Assembly (NCBI RefSeq): GCF_003589595.1 | Contig: NW_020653770.1 | Coordinates: 387,104-451,103, forward strand | Reading direction: 5' to 3' | DNA from: Hyposmocoma kahamanoa | Lineage: Eukaryota > Arthropoda > Insecta > Lepidoptera > Cosmopterigidae | Length of the DNA stretch: 64,000 nucleotides | Shown: one piece after another, positions 32,961 through 43,620 of the stretch | How the letters are laid out: every line of letters begins with the position of its first letter | How positions within the stretch are numbered: the stretch's first letter is position 1 | Notes under the pieces: generated by a model | Seen by the model: the letters and a program-made list of their open reading frames with translations, nothing else | What the model was told of the DNA's origin: nothing | Databases searched by the model: none | Translations under genes and position numbers: made by a program

Positions 32961-33264
32961 CCCTCGCCACGACAAGGCGGGAACCCCTTCGGGGGAGAGT
33001 AGAGCGTATACATAGTCTATTTCGGCGAGGAAAGCAACCCAGCGCAGATATGCAAAAGGGTTTGGTGGACTCAACGATTCAGCAAGGCGAGGTGGATGCC
33101 TTTGACGTGACGTTGACGCCCTCTACCATCGCTCTCATCATCGATCAGACACATCATTCGACTTCTCTTTAGTCGTAGCGGCTCCGTTCCACTGAATCAA
33201 AGTGCGTTTGCGTGGACGTTTGCGCACCTTAAAATATCCTGCGTGATTGACTGCTGACCGCTTG

Positions 33265-33301
33265 ATACCTTGAGCATATCACTCTCCTCGGTAACCAACG
33301 C
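33265..33301 (+). repeat. 37-bp perfect direct repeat, left copy
   Basis: Begins ATACCTTGAGCATATCACTC and ends GTAACCAACGC. Identical to 33,462-33,498; the two flank a 157-bp copy of a segment found at 34,784. Confidence 0.9.
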
Positions 33302-33303
33302 AA

Positions 33304-33460
33304 CGGAGCACATTCAATTTCAAAAATTTGCGAGATCCACGTTTCAATAAAGTTTTTGAAAGTAAAATTTCTTATTCAAATTCTCCTAAGTGGTTGACCT
33401 GTACAAAGGCAGTGTCGGGTGCCGTTCTTTGAAAGCTTTTCTTCACACTTATAATGGACG
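33304..33460 (-). repeat. Duplicate of 34,784-34,941 containing an exon-like segment
   Basis: About three differences over 157 bp. On the minus strand, 33,447-33,372 keeps the open frame KKSFQRTAPDTAFVQVNHLG ending in a stop; the one change inside the frame is silent (GTA to GTG). Confidence 0.75.
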
Positions 33461-33461
33461 T

Positions 33462-33498
33462 ATACCTTGAGCATATCACTCTCCTCGGTAACCAACGC
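33462..33498 (+). repeat. 37-bp perfect direct repeat, right copy
   Basis: Identical to 33,265-33,301. Confidence 0.9.
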
Positions 33499-33602
33499 GT
33501 CGGAGTAAGATGTAGGAGCTTATTGAATTTTCATAGGCGAATGTTTTCCACTAAATTACCTTTTTCTACCTTTAATATATAAATCACTGATAGAACGAGT
33601 TT

Positions 33603-33992
33603 TTAACTGGCTTCAAAACAAGGAGGACAATTCGACTTTGTTGTGTATGTCACGTAATTACTCCGTCATTTGTGAACTGATTTCTTTGATTACTTATTGG
33701 AAAGGGGGTACTTCGGTAGTTGTCCCATTAAAATTTGAAGAAAATATTCCACCTCTAAAACTTGCAAATTAGGGGATGATTTCGGTTTATTGTATTTCAC
33801 CGAATTTCCGTTAACCGATTTCAATAAAACTTGGCAAAAGGCAAAACGTGTAACTACAATAAAAATAAAACGTTATGGTGACCTACAGCCAATTCGTCTC
33901 ATTCAGGTATCCTTAAGGAAACCGCGGTCCGGACACAGCCAAAGCGGATAATCAAAGCTTTAAGGTCGTTTTTTTATAAATAAAGTTATAAT
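33603..33992 (+). mobile_element. Family D element with a replaced patch
   Basis: Start TTAACTGGCTTCAAAACAAG, body through CGATTTCAATAAAACTTGGC, then about 115 bp of foreign sequence (33,838-33,955) before the family end AAGGTCGTTTTTTTATAAAT. It abuts a family A copy. Confidence 0.72.
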
Positions 33993-34003
33993 TATTTATG
34001 ATT

Positions 34004-34222
34004 ATCAAGTGACGGAAACAGTCGAGCGCCTGGTGGTAAATGACACGCCTACTCATAACAGTTGCAATGCCACTCAGAATTTTAAATTGCACAGATCTGA
34101 GAGGCATTGCCATAAAATTTACAAGTCCCATGTGCTTTTAATTTCATCAGCACTCTTCAAAACCGGAACGCAGCAAAGCTCACATTACTGCTTGGCGGCT
34201 GAAGTAGGTACAAGACGCTTTA
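34004..34222 (-). repeat. Family A interspersed repeat
   Basis: Reverse of the standard landmarks, from TCAAGTGACGGAAACAGTCG to the complement of GCCGCCAAGCAG. Confidence 0.78.
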
Positions 34223-34224
34223 CT

Positions 34225-34783
34225 TCTGTTACAAGTATAGCTCAAGATGTGATGTATATGAAAATACGTCTCTCTGAAAAATTTACCCAATTCCAGTTAC
34301 CACAAAGAAGAGGTAGGATTGACACTTGATCCTTCTCGAACTGGCACTTTTTAAGTTTTCACTCGTGGCTGTGGCGTACAAGGGACTATATACTCTCATG
34401 CAAAGGATATCATTTTCCTTTAAACAGCACACACGCATACGTATAAAAGCGTGTACGCGTCGAGGCTTGTTAAGTTTACTCGCGGCAAAGGTCAGCCGTG
34501 TAGCGGGTCCTTTAATGAGATCCGAGGATATAAGGAAAAGGGTCTTTTCCGTAATGGCAAAGGAGGTTGTATATTAAAAATATACGCTGTAGAAAGGTGT
34601 TCTGAAATTTATTCACTCTTTTAAGGTTTTATTTTCAAAGATGATCATTTATCTTCAACAAACTTTTGTAAATTCAGTAAAAATTGTACCCGCAGTTGCA
34701 ATAACGAATTGCTTGAAGTTCCTAGAAGTTTGACGGAACTTTAGTTTGAACTCATGTTTATACATTGCGTTGAACATTTGTGC
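34225..34783. other. Unassigned
   Basis: Open frames are short and resemble nothing known. Confidence 0.35.
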
Positions 34784-34852
34784 CGGAGCACATTCAATTT
34801 CAAAAATTTGCGAGATACACGTTTCAATAAAGTTTTTTGAAAGTAAAATTTC

Positions 34853-34928
34853 TTATTCAAATTCTCCTAAGTGGTTGACCTGTACAAAGGCAGTGTCGGG
34901 TGCCGTTCTTTGAAAGCTTTTCTTTACA
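34853..34928 (-). CDS. Candidate terminal exon (25 codons) duplicated at 33.4 kb
   Basis: Follows ATTATAAG, a weak acceptor, and reads KKSFQRTAPDTAFVQVNHLG to a stop at 34,855-34,853. The coding-like part is more GC-rich than its surroundings, and the only change inside it in the duplicate is silent. The acceptor phase (2) would accept the candidate exon 1 at 36,504-36,473. The longer frame running upstream is AT-rich and hydrophobic and looks like intron. The function is unknown, and the duplicate may simply be too young to have diverged. Confidence 0.28.
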
Positions 34929-35085
34929 CTTATAATGGACGAGCATCGTTTTAAAAGAAATAAACGAAATCTTGTCTCCCCGAATCGAGCTTTCTTTTTC
35001 ACGATATTTTTAGGAAGATAAACAGATAAAATTTTTATCCACCACAAACATATTGACAAACATTTCACGACATAAATTAATCGGT

Positions 35086-35154
35086 ACAAAATCATGAGCA
35101 CGTCAAGCAAAAAATTAAGATTTAAATTCAACTCTAAGACGCTCATGATTTTGT
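35086..35154. repeat. Inverted repeat, 14-bp perfect stem, 41-nt loop
   Basis: ACAAAATCATGAGC (35,086-35,099) pairs with GCTCATGATTTTGT (35,141-35,154). Inner bases continue partial pairing. Confidence 0.7.
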
Positions 35155-35190
35155 GCTGAAATCGCCACGACTCAGCATAGACTTTATAAT

Positions 35191-35453
35191 GGGAGAGGTC
35201 CTTGTGAAAGAGTTCGTTCAGGGAAGTACTGTCACCGTACCGATTTATGCCGCCAAGCAGAAATATGAGTACTACTACGTTCTGGTTTTGAATAGGAAGC
35301 ATGCTGATGAAATGACAGGCATACGGCATTTTTTTACTTCATGTGTCAAAGTGGCAGGCGCACTGGCAGTGCCTCACAGAGCTTTGCCGTTTAAAGTTCT
35401 GAATGGCGTTGCTACTGTTCTAGGCGAGTCACTTACCACCGGCCCATAATTTA
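35191..35453 (+). repeat. Family A interspersed repeat
   Basis: GTCCTTGTGAAAGAGTTCGT start, GCCGCCAAGCAG, GGCAGTGCCTCACAGAGC and a diverged 3' end at 35,453. Confidence 0.8.
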
Positions 35454-35476
35454 CCAGCCATACAGACGACGCTACT

Positions 35477-35856
35477 GTGTACCAGTCGCAACTGCATTAC
35501 TCCACGAAGTCTGAAGAGGTAAGGGAGTACACCAGGCCAAAAGCCAAATACACCATAAAGGTCGAGCGGTTGGAGTCCCGCCATAACGTGAACTTTAATT
35601 CGTTTGTAATGAGACTACTGACCGAACATGTGTCGGCCTTCATGAAGGAAGACTTTTGGCCGAAGGGTATCGTATATCGGCGATTCCGCGGCCGGTTACC
35701 TGACACCAGATTGCGCCACACGTCGCCGACAAGTGCAATTGTGTGGATTGGATATTTAGTTTATTGTATTGTTATATTATTATTGTACATATGTTAGTCC
35801 TTAAGGTATATATTTTACGGGTCATGTGATCTGAAATAAATGAGTAAATAAATAAT
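35477..35856 (+). pseudogene. 5'-truncated copy of the ORF1-only retroposon
   Basis: Begins at a residue matching position 301 or so of the intact 389-aa protein at 56-57 kb: LHYSTKSEEVREYTRPKAKY, VERLESRHNVNFNSFVMRLL, DFWPKGIVYRRFRGRLPD. It then continues into a 3' region (AAGGTATATATTTTACGGGT, CTGAAATAAATGAGTAAATA) that matches the 3' flank of the intact copy. 5' truncation with a shared A-rich 3' end is the signature of target-primed retroposition. It starts within 25 bp of the end of a family A copy. Confidence 0.82.
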
Positions 35857-36472
35857 TTGTTATTCTTCACCTGCTCCACTTGCATCAGTCATTTCAACCA
35901 CGCTCTTCTGGACATTTTTTAGTGCCCCGAGATTGATTCTACCCCACGCTCTCAAAATGGAGTAAATGGTAAATTAGTAAAATCTAGAATTTCCTAAAGC
36001 AAAAGATTAATAATAACTCCAAGACACTCAGGGTAAAATGTAATTTTGGCATTTTATTTTTTATTTTTTTGACATGATCGTAGAGGTTACTTAGCATGAT
36101 TGATTATTATTACATTATTTAGTTTTCTTCCTTTGTTATTGTTATAATTTAATGTATTGACTTGTACTTATGACTAGTATCGTGAGTGCTTTGAGAGTTC
36201 TGAATCAATTCCGCCGAGGATCAAACTTGTTTAACCAGCCGCGGCTGCAAGGTTGTCAAAGTATTTTGTTAAAAATACTTTTTGTTTCCCTTTTATCATT
36301 ACAACTATAGTTAGTTATTAAACCAATGAACGTTACCTATCAGCACTCGAAATCAAAAACCATGGTGAATAGTCAGTCTAGGTCCTGAATTCTCTAGTGA
36401 GAAGTAAAGTTATTTGCCGCGAGCAATTGGTCCGTCGTCATGGCAACCAATTCAATTGTACCGCCAACTTAC

Positions 36473-36504
36473 GTTATTGAAATATTCAGGAGAGTTTTCA
36501 ACAT
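36473..36504 (-). CDS. Candidate first coding exon (MLKTLLNISI) with consensus donor
   Basis: ATG in a good context (CACAAAATG) opens ten mostly hydrophobic codons and ends AC followed by GTAAGT (36,472-36,467), leaving phase 2. The candidate terminal exons at 34,928 and 33,447 have matching phase. With only 32 coding bases it could easily be chance. Confidence 0.22.
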
Positions 36505-36639
36505 TTTGTGAAGATTGGATTCTGGTGTATATACCATAAGCTACGTAAATTCAGGTGATAAATAGACATCATTTAAATGTATAAGCATCAAGTTGCTCTT
36601 TTACCAAATAACGTCTGACAAGCATGACGATTGTGATAA

Positions 36640-37068
36640 ATCATATACGCCCGCCCCTTTTGACCAATTAACTCTCTTTCACTCTGTATATCTCTCTTTA
36701 ATTCTAGCTTTTCTGATTCCATCACTCTCCGTTCAATACGCTTCTGGAATGCTCTCCAGGACTCCATCAGAAGATCTCCTAGTTTATCCTCTTTCAAAAA
36801 GAATGTCCAAGAGTATCTTTTAAATTCTATGTACCATAATATGTATTATGTATAGTATGTATTAGGTTTGTTTGCTATAGTATATATGATTATAAGTTCA
36901 ATATATTTATGTTATTATTACATTATAATTTAATGTTTTGTTTTTTTGGCCGTATTTATGAATTTCGTTTTCTTGAAAGATTGATTTGTAGAAAATGCTT
37001 TTAGCATTAAGTCCGCCTTTTGTGCCTTATGTGTCATAGTCAATAAAGTATAATAAATAAATAATAAA
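36640..37068 (+). pseudogene. LINE ORF2 C-terminus and 3' UTR (5'-truncated)
   Basis: From 36,721 the frame reads ITLRSIRFWNALQDSIRRSP, SLSSFKKNVQEYLLNSM, with a stop at 36,853-36,855. The RFWNxLPxSIRxSPSLxxFK pattern is the end of many CR1/Jockey-type ORF2 proteins. The following 3' UTR ends GCTTTTAGCATTAAGTCCGC, then CAATAAAGTATAATAAATAA. Confidence 0.75.
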
Positions 37069-37387
37069 CTTGTTCGTTCATCACACTGATTGCCCCGTGT
37101 CAAACTAGAGAATTCCCTGGTCTATGACTACCAGAGCAACGAAATTTACTCTGGAATTTTGAAATTTACTGTTCGTTTCCCATACAGGTTCTACATGGAA
37201 TCGTATCCTGGACCATCTAGCATCCACTGTCCTAATCACCGAGATAATCATGATTATCAAATGAGGAAACTTAAAAACCATTATTAACTACAACGGAACG
37301 GCATAATCTATCGTGTTTCAATAGGGTACCTAATAAAAACGAAAACTATTGTTTTTTTTAACAAAAAAGTAGACTGAATAAACGATC

Positions 37388-37480
37388 TTGATATATTTCC
37401 ATAGGTGCAGGTGTTTCACACGTGTAGATTGTACATTTATGGATTTTTTCACAATACTCGTATTAATTGTAATTTAGTAT
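37388..37480 (+). repeat. Repeat shared with 54,616-54,690
   Basis: Both copies carry CTTGATA, GTGCAGGTGT, TCACACG and GTATTAATTGTAAT-like blocks in the same order. Confidence 0.45.
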
Positions 37481-37537
37481 GTCAGTTGCTTACTGTAAAT
37501 AAATTTGTTTATTTTTATATCACTTTACAATTATTGA

Positions 37538-37700
37538 CGACCTTGGTAGACCAATGGTTTGGATTGTTGGCGCTGAATGAGGAGGTGTTATGTTTGATTT
37601 CCGATAGAACCAATTTGAAAAAAAAAAATGCACCAGACAACCACATCCATTGCGTGGTCTCAAACTAGGGAATTCACTTCGGGGCACTACCCAGAAAATA
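37538..37700 (+). repeat. Family G tRNA-like SINE
   Basis: GACGACCTTGGTAGACCAAT head, GCTGAATGAGGAGGTG, a degenerate B box (TTTGATTTCCGATAGAACC), then CACTTCGGGGCACTACCCAG. The last block recurs near 24,050. Confidence 0.55.
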
Positions 37701-37704
37701 CAAA

Positions 37705-38334
37705 CCAGAAAAATTCATTTCCCGAATTTGTCCTCCCGTTAATCCCGGACCCCGGGACCTCCGCATCCTGCGCTCATAGTCGAAACCGATGGGCCACTGA
37801 GGTCATCAGAAGCAGAAATAAACTTTTTCTTTGTCTGGAGGTTCTGGGTTTACCTACACGTGTACGGTGTTTGGCACATTATTATCAATAATACTACCCG
37901 TGTACAGCAAGACATGGCAATTGCTTCACCGAGCCAATTGATTCTTTTGTGCTGTTCTTCTTCAAAAATAAGCCGGTACTCCAATATACCAAGCACAAGG
38001 CTGCTCATGTACGGAGCACTGCTGTCACCTATGGTATGGATCCGCTAAATACCTACCGGCTACCTTGGATTCAGTTGAAACCCGGGCCAAGAGACTTAGG
38101 TATAGATGACTCGAATTTACTAGAAGTGTAACTGCAGAGCCTTGAACACGGTATCGTTATTCTACTGGATCGATTATGGACAATGTGTGATGCGATTGTA
38201 CGACTAAATTGCGCCTTCCACTTTCCACCATCAAAGGAGAAGACATAGACCGTTAAGTTGTGGATATTTTTGAATTAGAATTATTTGAATTTGAGTTTAC
38301 ACTTCCCTGAACGCTATAGCTTGTGACGTTTGAA
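37705..38334. other. Repeat-like but unassigned
   Basis: No clear family assignment; short frames only. Confidence 0.3.
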
Positions 38335-38430
38335 GGCGAGAGTGAATAGTCGTTACAAGGCTGTGCATACTCCGTCGTTGACCTCACCGTTATCTTCATC
38401 ACATGAGATGGAAGTCTAAAGGGCATTTTT
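38335..38430 (+). repeat. Family I repeat fragment
   Basis: GAGAGTGAATAGTCG, then CTGTGCATACTCCGTCG and ATCACATGAGATGGAAG, related to 20,822-20,890. Confidence 0.45.
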
Positions 38431-38828
38431 ATTTGAAGAAAAAAAATTCATTGCTCGCAGTTGTATGAATCGCCAATTTGAAGACGGTACTAAAGTAATT
38501 GGTTTTCACGAACACAGAATAAACTCCTCAAATAACGACTGGAGCGAAAAGATGACTATTGAATTGGACATAAAACCCAAGCAATATAAACCTAGTCATT
38601 TTATTTCAATTGCCACTAAAGTACAACCTGAAAATATTACAACATTTTGATTGCCTACCCTTTATAGCCGGCAAGCTAACTGCAATTTCAGGTTTCAGTT
38701 TATACTGAAATATTCAGGTAATAAAGAGAGAGAGAAAGCGATCTGATCGATACGTCTTATTGTTTTTATGTCTACTAACTGTACGTTTAAGTTATTCCAT
38801 CAGTTCGCTCTGCAAGTCATTTTCGACA

Positions 38829-38891
38829 GAAACGCAGTAATATGTATGGTGCTAGTACTTCCTTTGACGAACTCTTTCACAAGGAACTCGA
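38829..38891 (-). repeat. Family A 5' end fragment
   Basis: Reverse complement of the head: CGAACTCTTTCACAAGGAAC. Confidence 0.75.
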
Positions 38892-38894
38892 CTA

Positions 38895-40635
38895 TTATTC
38901 AAAGTATCAGTGTAATAGAGTAGAAAGAGTGAAATAGACTATCAATGTAATAAGAAAATAGCTTGTAACGGGGAATTTGGATGTTTTAAATATTTTTACT
39001 AATATAAGTCGGAACATTTGCGGATGTGCTTACGAATCCCCAAACAAGGTGTATCTTACCGGCTCTCGTACCGCTGTATCCGAGCAGGTACACCCACGAA
39101 GAGGCAACGGAAAAGGGTGTAGAGGTAACTGCTTACTGGGTCAAAGAAATTTATGACCGTTTTGTTTTTATTCGTTTTGGTCGTTTCGAAAAGAAAAAAA
39201 AGTTGGAACTCTTTCAGGAATTAGGAAAAGTTAGTAGTTTCCACGAATCGCGTAATGAAGGAAACGAAAATGATAAATAGCCAGTGGTTTCGCTAAACTA
39301 AATAAACACGAGAACAAGTTGAAATTTCTCTCTTTTTAATTATCCAGTAACTCTGCCGTCGAGATAGTGCCCAGCTAAAACGAAATTACCTCACTTGAAC
39401 ATTTTAAACAGTATTCTCCAAAGATCCGCGAAGACACACGGTTACAATTTTCTTAAAAGGCGATCACGAGCGCAGTTTCTGCAGACTTTTGCTGAATTTG
39501 ACTACTAAGTTAATGTCTAATGCTGAAGCATACTTGACGAAGAATTGCTGCTTTTAGACAAGGCGTTATGTCTTCAAAATTATTGCATGAGTTTGTTTCT
39601 AACCTTCCTGTCTAATATTTTACCATTTGAAACATATTCTGGTTTTTGAACTTTTTGAATAGACTTATCAAAAAGTTCTGAAAAGAGAAAATTGACTTGA
39701 TCATTAACCTTAAAAAGATATACTTTTACACACTTTGCCAAAAATAGTAAACGTTATCGGCGGCATACAATGCATTGATATTCACGAAAAAAATATTCAT
39801 CTCCCTATATTGTTATTGGAAATGAAATTTATGTCCTGCATAAATTTTTCTTTGTGTTAACTTTCATCTATAAAAACACTTTTGTTATACCTTAATATAC
39901 TGCCTTCAAAATTCGACAATTTCTCCCACAATAGCTTGTAATACAACATTTTAATACAAACTTTGAAATCCCTATTAAGTAATAAAATAACAGTAACACG
40001 AAAATTAGCGCTGGCTCGATGCCATCAGACGGGACGTTTGAACCTTAAGTCAAGATGATAAGGTTCAGTGATATTGCTACTATTTAACCATAACGACAAT
40101 TTCTCCGCGCGCTGTTTTACGACATTGGCCTTCGAATAACGTCAAAAGGAGCATATTTTGAAGAAGCGTTGTCTACTGGTGCAGCAGACAGACATTTACA
40201 CTGTGTCTACTTAATCATAACGGTCAAAATTAAGTGCCATGGTAAAACTATTTCTACAATACACCACATCAGGCTTATTACGGCTATTAATCACGCTTGG
40301 TTTTTCATACTTCAATAATAATGCAAATTCCTTTACTTATTCCGTGCATTCCTGCGTACAAATATAGTATCTTCCAATTTTCGTCATATTGTATGGGTTC
40401 CGTAACATTGTATATTCCACCACAGAGCTTCTCCTTCATCGCGTCTTTGGCGCATTAACTCTCTATTTGTCTGAGACCGCTTTATGTCCCAAAACGCTTG
40501 TTCTTTAACAGCAAGCTCTTTTAGAACAGTTTGTTCTTCCAGCGGCCCTCGAAACATTGAAGAACCTCGTTCAATACCACATCACGAATGTCAATCTTCA
40601 GTCAAATATTTCATAGCCCTAGAGCAAAGATGAGG
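38895..40635. other. Non-coding or too decayed to identify
   Basis: The longest frame with some protein-like character is on the minus strand at 39,753-39,580 (57 codons, containing SELFDKSIQKVQKPEYVSNG); no family recognised. Confidence 0.35.
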
Positions 40636-40639
40636 TCAC

Positions 40640-40690
40640 CGTTGGTACGAGCTCGCCCAGAAGATGCCTATTCAATCGCACCTAGTTTCC
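40640..40690 (-). repeat. Family I repeat fragment
   Basis: Minus strand reads GATTGAATAGGCATCTTCTG followed by GGCGAGCTCG. Confidence 0.45.
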
Positions 40691-40769
40691 GAACACTTTG
40701 AGCGAGACTGTTGTATGGCATACCGAACGCAATACCGTCAATAACATCATCATTATTATAATCTCATAA

Positions 40770-40960
40770 TCATGATCTATGGGTGCATCCTACAGCAGTC
40801 TCCATTGGGAGAGGATTTAAGCCACGTTGACCCAATGCTATTTGAGGACTTCACATGTTTTCCAAAGGTTGTGAACTTTCTGCGACATGCCAGGTATCAC
40901 CACAATGTTTTTCTTCACCACTGGCGAGAGGCATTTTGTAGACACGCAGAGTGGAAGTAG
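40770..40960 (-). repeat. Family H SINE body fragment
   Basis: CAGCAGTCTCCATTGGGAG, GGTTGTGAACTTTCTGCGAC and the reverse of the AAACCTGCA block mark the family H body. Confidence 0.45.
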
Positions 40961-40964
40961 CTAA

Positions 40965-42340
40965 AGCGGTCATGGTATCAAAATTGCACTAGGTTCCATC
41001 ACTTGGATTTCACTTTCCATTTAACGTCATGTGGATTGAACATTCACAAATGTACGTAACTTTGAAATTGAAGTCATAGGTATATGCCGCACGAGGATTT
41101 GAAGAAGTAACCGTTCTCCAACTGGGCTACCACTACTCTAATACCATATACAATATAATATAACAACCAACGCCGAATGGTCAATAGTACAGGTTGTCGT
41201 AGATCACGACACTCGACCTTTGTCGGCAGATCGAAATGTATAAAATACTTATATGGCAAATTTTAGGTCTTCTTGTAACCTTTATGGGCACTGTGCAATT
41301 TTCCATAATATGAACTCTGCTAAGTGTGCAACGGACGGGAACAAGTGAAACCAGGGTTTGCTATTAGCGAACTGATGTTTATTTGTGGTTATACAAAGTG
41401 ATGGGCGCAGCCACGGACACCGTACGTAACAAACTCAAACACGCAAATATGCTAGTAGATATCACGGGATATGTATAATCGTATATAGTTGAAATAAAAT
41501 ATAACGTCTCTGCTCATTGTATCACCAGAAAATCACCGTTTCTTTAAATAGAATCTACAGGAAAGGAAGCGTATTTTCCTGTATTACTCAGAAACAAAAT
41601 GGCTGGCCAATAAATGCTTTGTTAAACATTTTATATTACTGCAACAAAACACAATTAATATGGTATCAGCTTTATGCCTGCAATTGTATTTTTATTGTTA
41701 TATGGGTTCCGTAAATCCAGTAAAAGAAACATTGTTCACGTGACAAAGTTCGATCATGCGTATCATTTTGTAGTTCTATTAAAAGCCGCTAGATGTCATT
41801 GATCAGTTTTTGTTAAATTCTAAATCGCAATGTTAAGATTTTCCCTCGAAAACATTAATGCTTCAACCGAATTTTGACTGTTTAAGACAAAATCATGCTA
41901 CCTATAGGCTACTAAGTACATCTGCTGGCTCTAAGTCATGGTTGATGCAACAATATTATTATCTAAATAAGGTAGAATACAGTATTATTAATAACGTTAC
42001 CAAAAAGCTAATACTGAGCGGTGATAGTGTTCAGTCTTCAAAATCCCCAAAGTTTCGACCTGCTCCGACAAGGTCCATTCCGTAAGGCCTACTTCGTCGA
42101 TTAGATATGTACTGTGGATATCCTACGCTGTATCTTCACAATGTGGTTATCATCACTTGTGACGTAACTCACGAAAATATTACACTTGTGAAAATATTAA
42201 TTAAATAGTGCAGTAAATTCACAAGAAGATCTGCAATACAAACATTTTAGTCCGCTGCTACCTTCTGCGCCGCAAACTCCCGGGAGCGCCAATCTTAAAC
42301 TAAAGTTTAGCTGAATAAATATCATCATAGTTTGCAGTTT
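40965..42340. other. Non-coding, nothing recognised
   Basis: AT-rich; frames up to 75 codons without recognisable similarity. Confidence 0.4.
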
Positions 42341-42344
42341 ATCA

Positions 42345-42513
42345 GTAGAGCTCCTTGTGAAAGAGATCGTCAAGGGAAGTGTTGCCACCGTAAATGTTTC
42401 TCCATTCCACGAGCAAGTTTAAAGCTCTGAGTGGCACAGTAACTGTCACGGGCAGGCGTGTCGCTTGCCATCAGGAGCACGACTTATACGTCCCATCATT
42501 TGATGTCTATCGA
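42345..42513 (+). repeat. Family A repeat, internally deleted
   Basis: GAGCTCCTTGTGAAAGAGAT head, then directly TTTAAAGCTCTGAGTGGCAC and the tail up to CATCATTTGATGTC. Confidence 0.8.
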
Positions 42514-42514
42514 A

Positions 42515-43380
42515 AACACCGCCTCGAAAAAAATTTAAAACCTATTGACTCGCTCACTAACTACAAAAACAACCAGCGAAAATACTGAAGACAAATATTT
42601 TAAATACAAATATTCTACCATTCTTCTTTTCCACGAAAACAAATAATATAATCAATTATAGGGTGTCATATTTACGGCATATTTACGGCATATTTATTAC
42701 CGAGATGAGAAAATACTCCCTCTGTCTCAATCTAGTTGAGCTGCCATATGAACGATATGGAACATGGTCTTTTTTGTAGGAATAAAAGAGACAGTTGCTC
42801 TATGTGCAGCATTTTACTATGGTCAACTTGCCTCGTCGGATAAAACTGTCAGGCGTTTCGTTTGTTCAAAATTAACAAAAAATGCTGTTGATCTAAATTC
42901 CTGGAACATGTCGTGCTTTAATAAAAGTACTGTAACATTGTGCCTGTTTGAAATATTAATACATACAACAATAATACATTTTAATTCTTCAACAAACATT
43001 GTACAGGCGAAGGTGTTATAGGTGGGATATGTAATTTATTCAACAAGCAAACCTCTCAGCATTTTCCTTCACAGAGTACCTCAGCCCCACCTTCGTAAAA
43101 AGGATCCCAAGGGACCGGTCAGTTGATATCTTTATTCCATTTCACGACAATCGCATTCGCGAGAGACACAATTTTGTTTTATTTAAATTTTCAGCAACAC
43201 GATGTTTCCATTTGTGCTTAATTAGAGGACGTTGCAAATTAATTTATCCATTTTTATTTTAACACACATAGGTTGCCGATCTACATATATGTTTGCCCAT
43301 GTCTATAGTACAATAGTAAAGATAAAAGTGTATGTGTGTACGACGCACACATTCGCATAATGATGCATTCATAGATATAA
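42515..43380. other. Non-coding, nothing recognised
   Basis: An 85-codon frame at 42,764-43,021 has no recognisable similarity. Confidence 0.35.
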
Positions 43381-43383
43381 TAT

Positions 43384-43620
43384 TAACAGACTTCAGAAAA
43401 GGAGGAGGTCCTCAATTTGACTGTAATTTTTTGTGCGTATATTACGCGATTAGTCCCATTTAAATTTGAAGAAAATATTCCATCTCTAAAGTTGGCAAAC
43501 TAGGGGATCAATCCGGCTTCGCGCACTTTCCGGTATCCGATGTCAATAAAACTTTGCAAATAGATGTAATTCACGAATTTTTGTGGTCGGTATCTTTTTT
43601 ATAAAAAAAGTTATAATTAT
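43384..43620 (+). mobile_element. Family D element, internally deleted
   Basis: AACAGACTTCAGAAAAGGAG start, jump from TTACGCGATTAGT to CCCATTTAAATTTGAAG, and an end of TTGTGGTCGGTATC then AAAGTTATAATTAT. Confidence 0.75.

Larger units (their letters stand above)
31700..33180. other. GC-rich, hairpin-rich block with tandem duplication and assembly gap
   Basis: Sharply richer in G+C than the rest of the window, with C/T-biased runs on the plus strand. Hairpins: 31705-31720 (CGGGG with CCCCG), 31733-31790 (ACTGTAGT pairs with ACTACAGT, enclosing CCCGATC with GATCGGG), 31910-31938 (CCGGGG with CCCCGG), 32984-32995 (CCCC TTCG GGGG). Frames here are long only because of composition and are on both strands. 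A structured leader of a retroelement is possible but not shown. Confidence 0.45.

Noticed and set aside
32115..33074. Several long frames on both strands around the gap
   Set aside because: Extreme GC and low stop density open all frames; some cross the N run. No domain recognised.
34930..35329. Upstream part of a 158-codon minus-strand frame
   Set aside because: AT-rich, hydrophobic by composition, overlaps a family A copy; only the last 25 codons look coding-like.
36588..36797. 69-codon minus-strand charged frame
   Set aside because: Antisense to the LINE ORF2 C-terminus, whose plus-strand blocks are clear.
39580..39753. 57-codon minus-strand frame (SELFDKSIQKVQKPEYVSNG)
   Set aside because: Protein-like feel but AT-rich, no recognisable family, no supporting splice structure.
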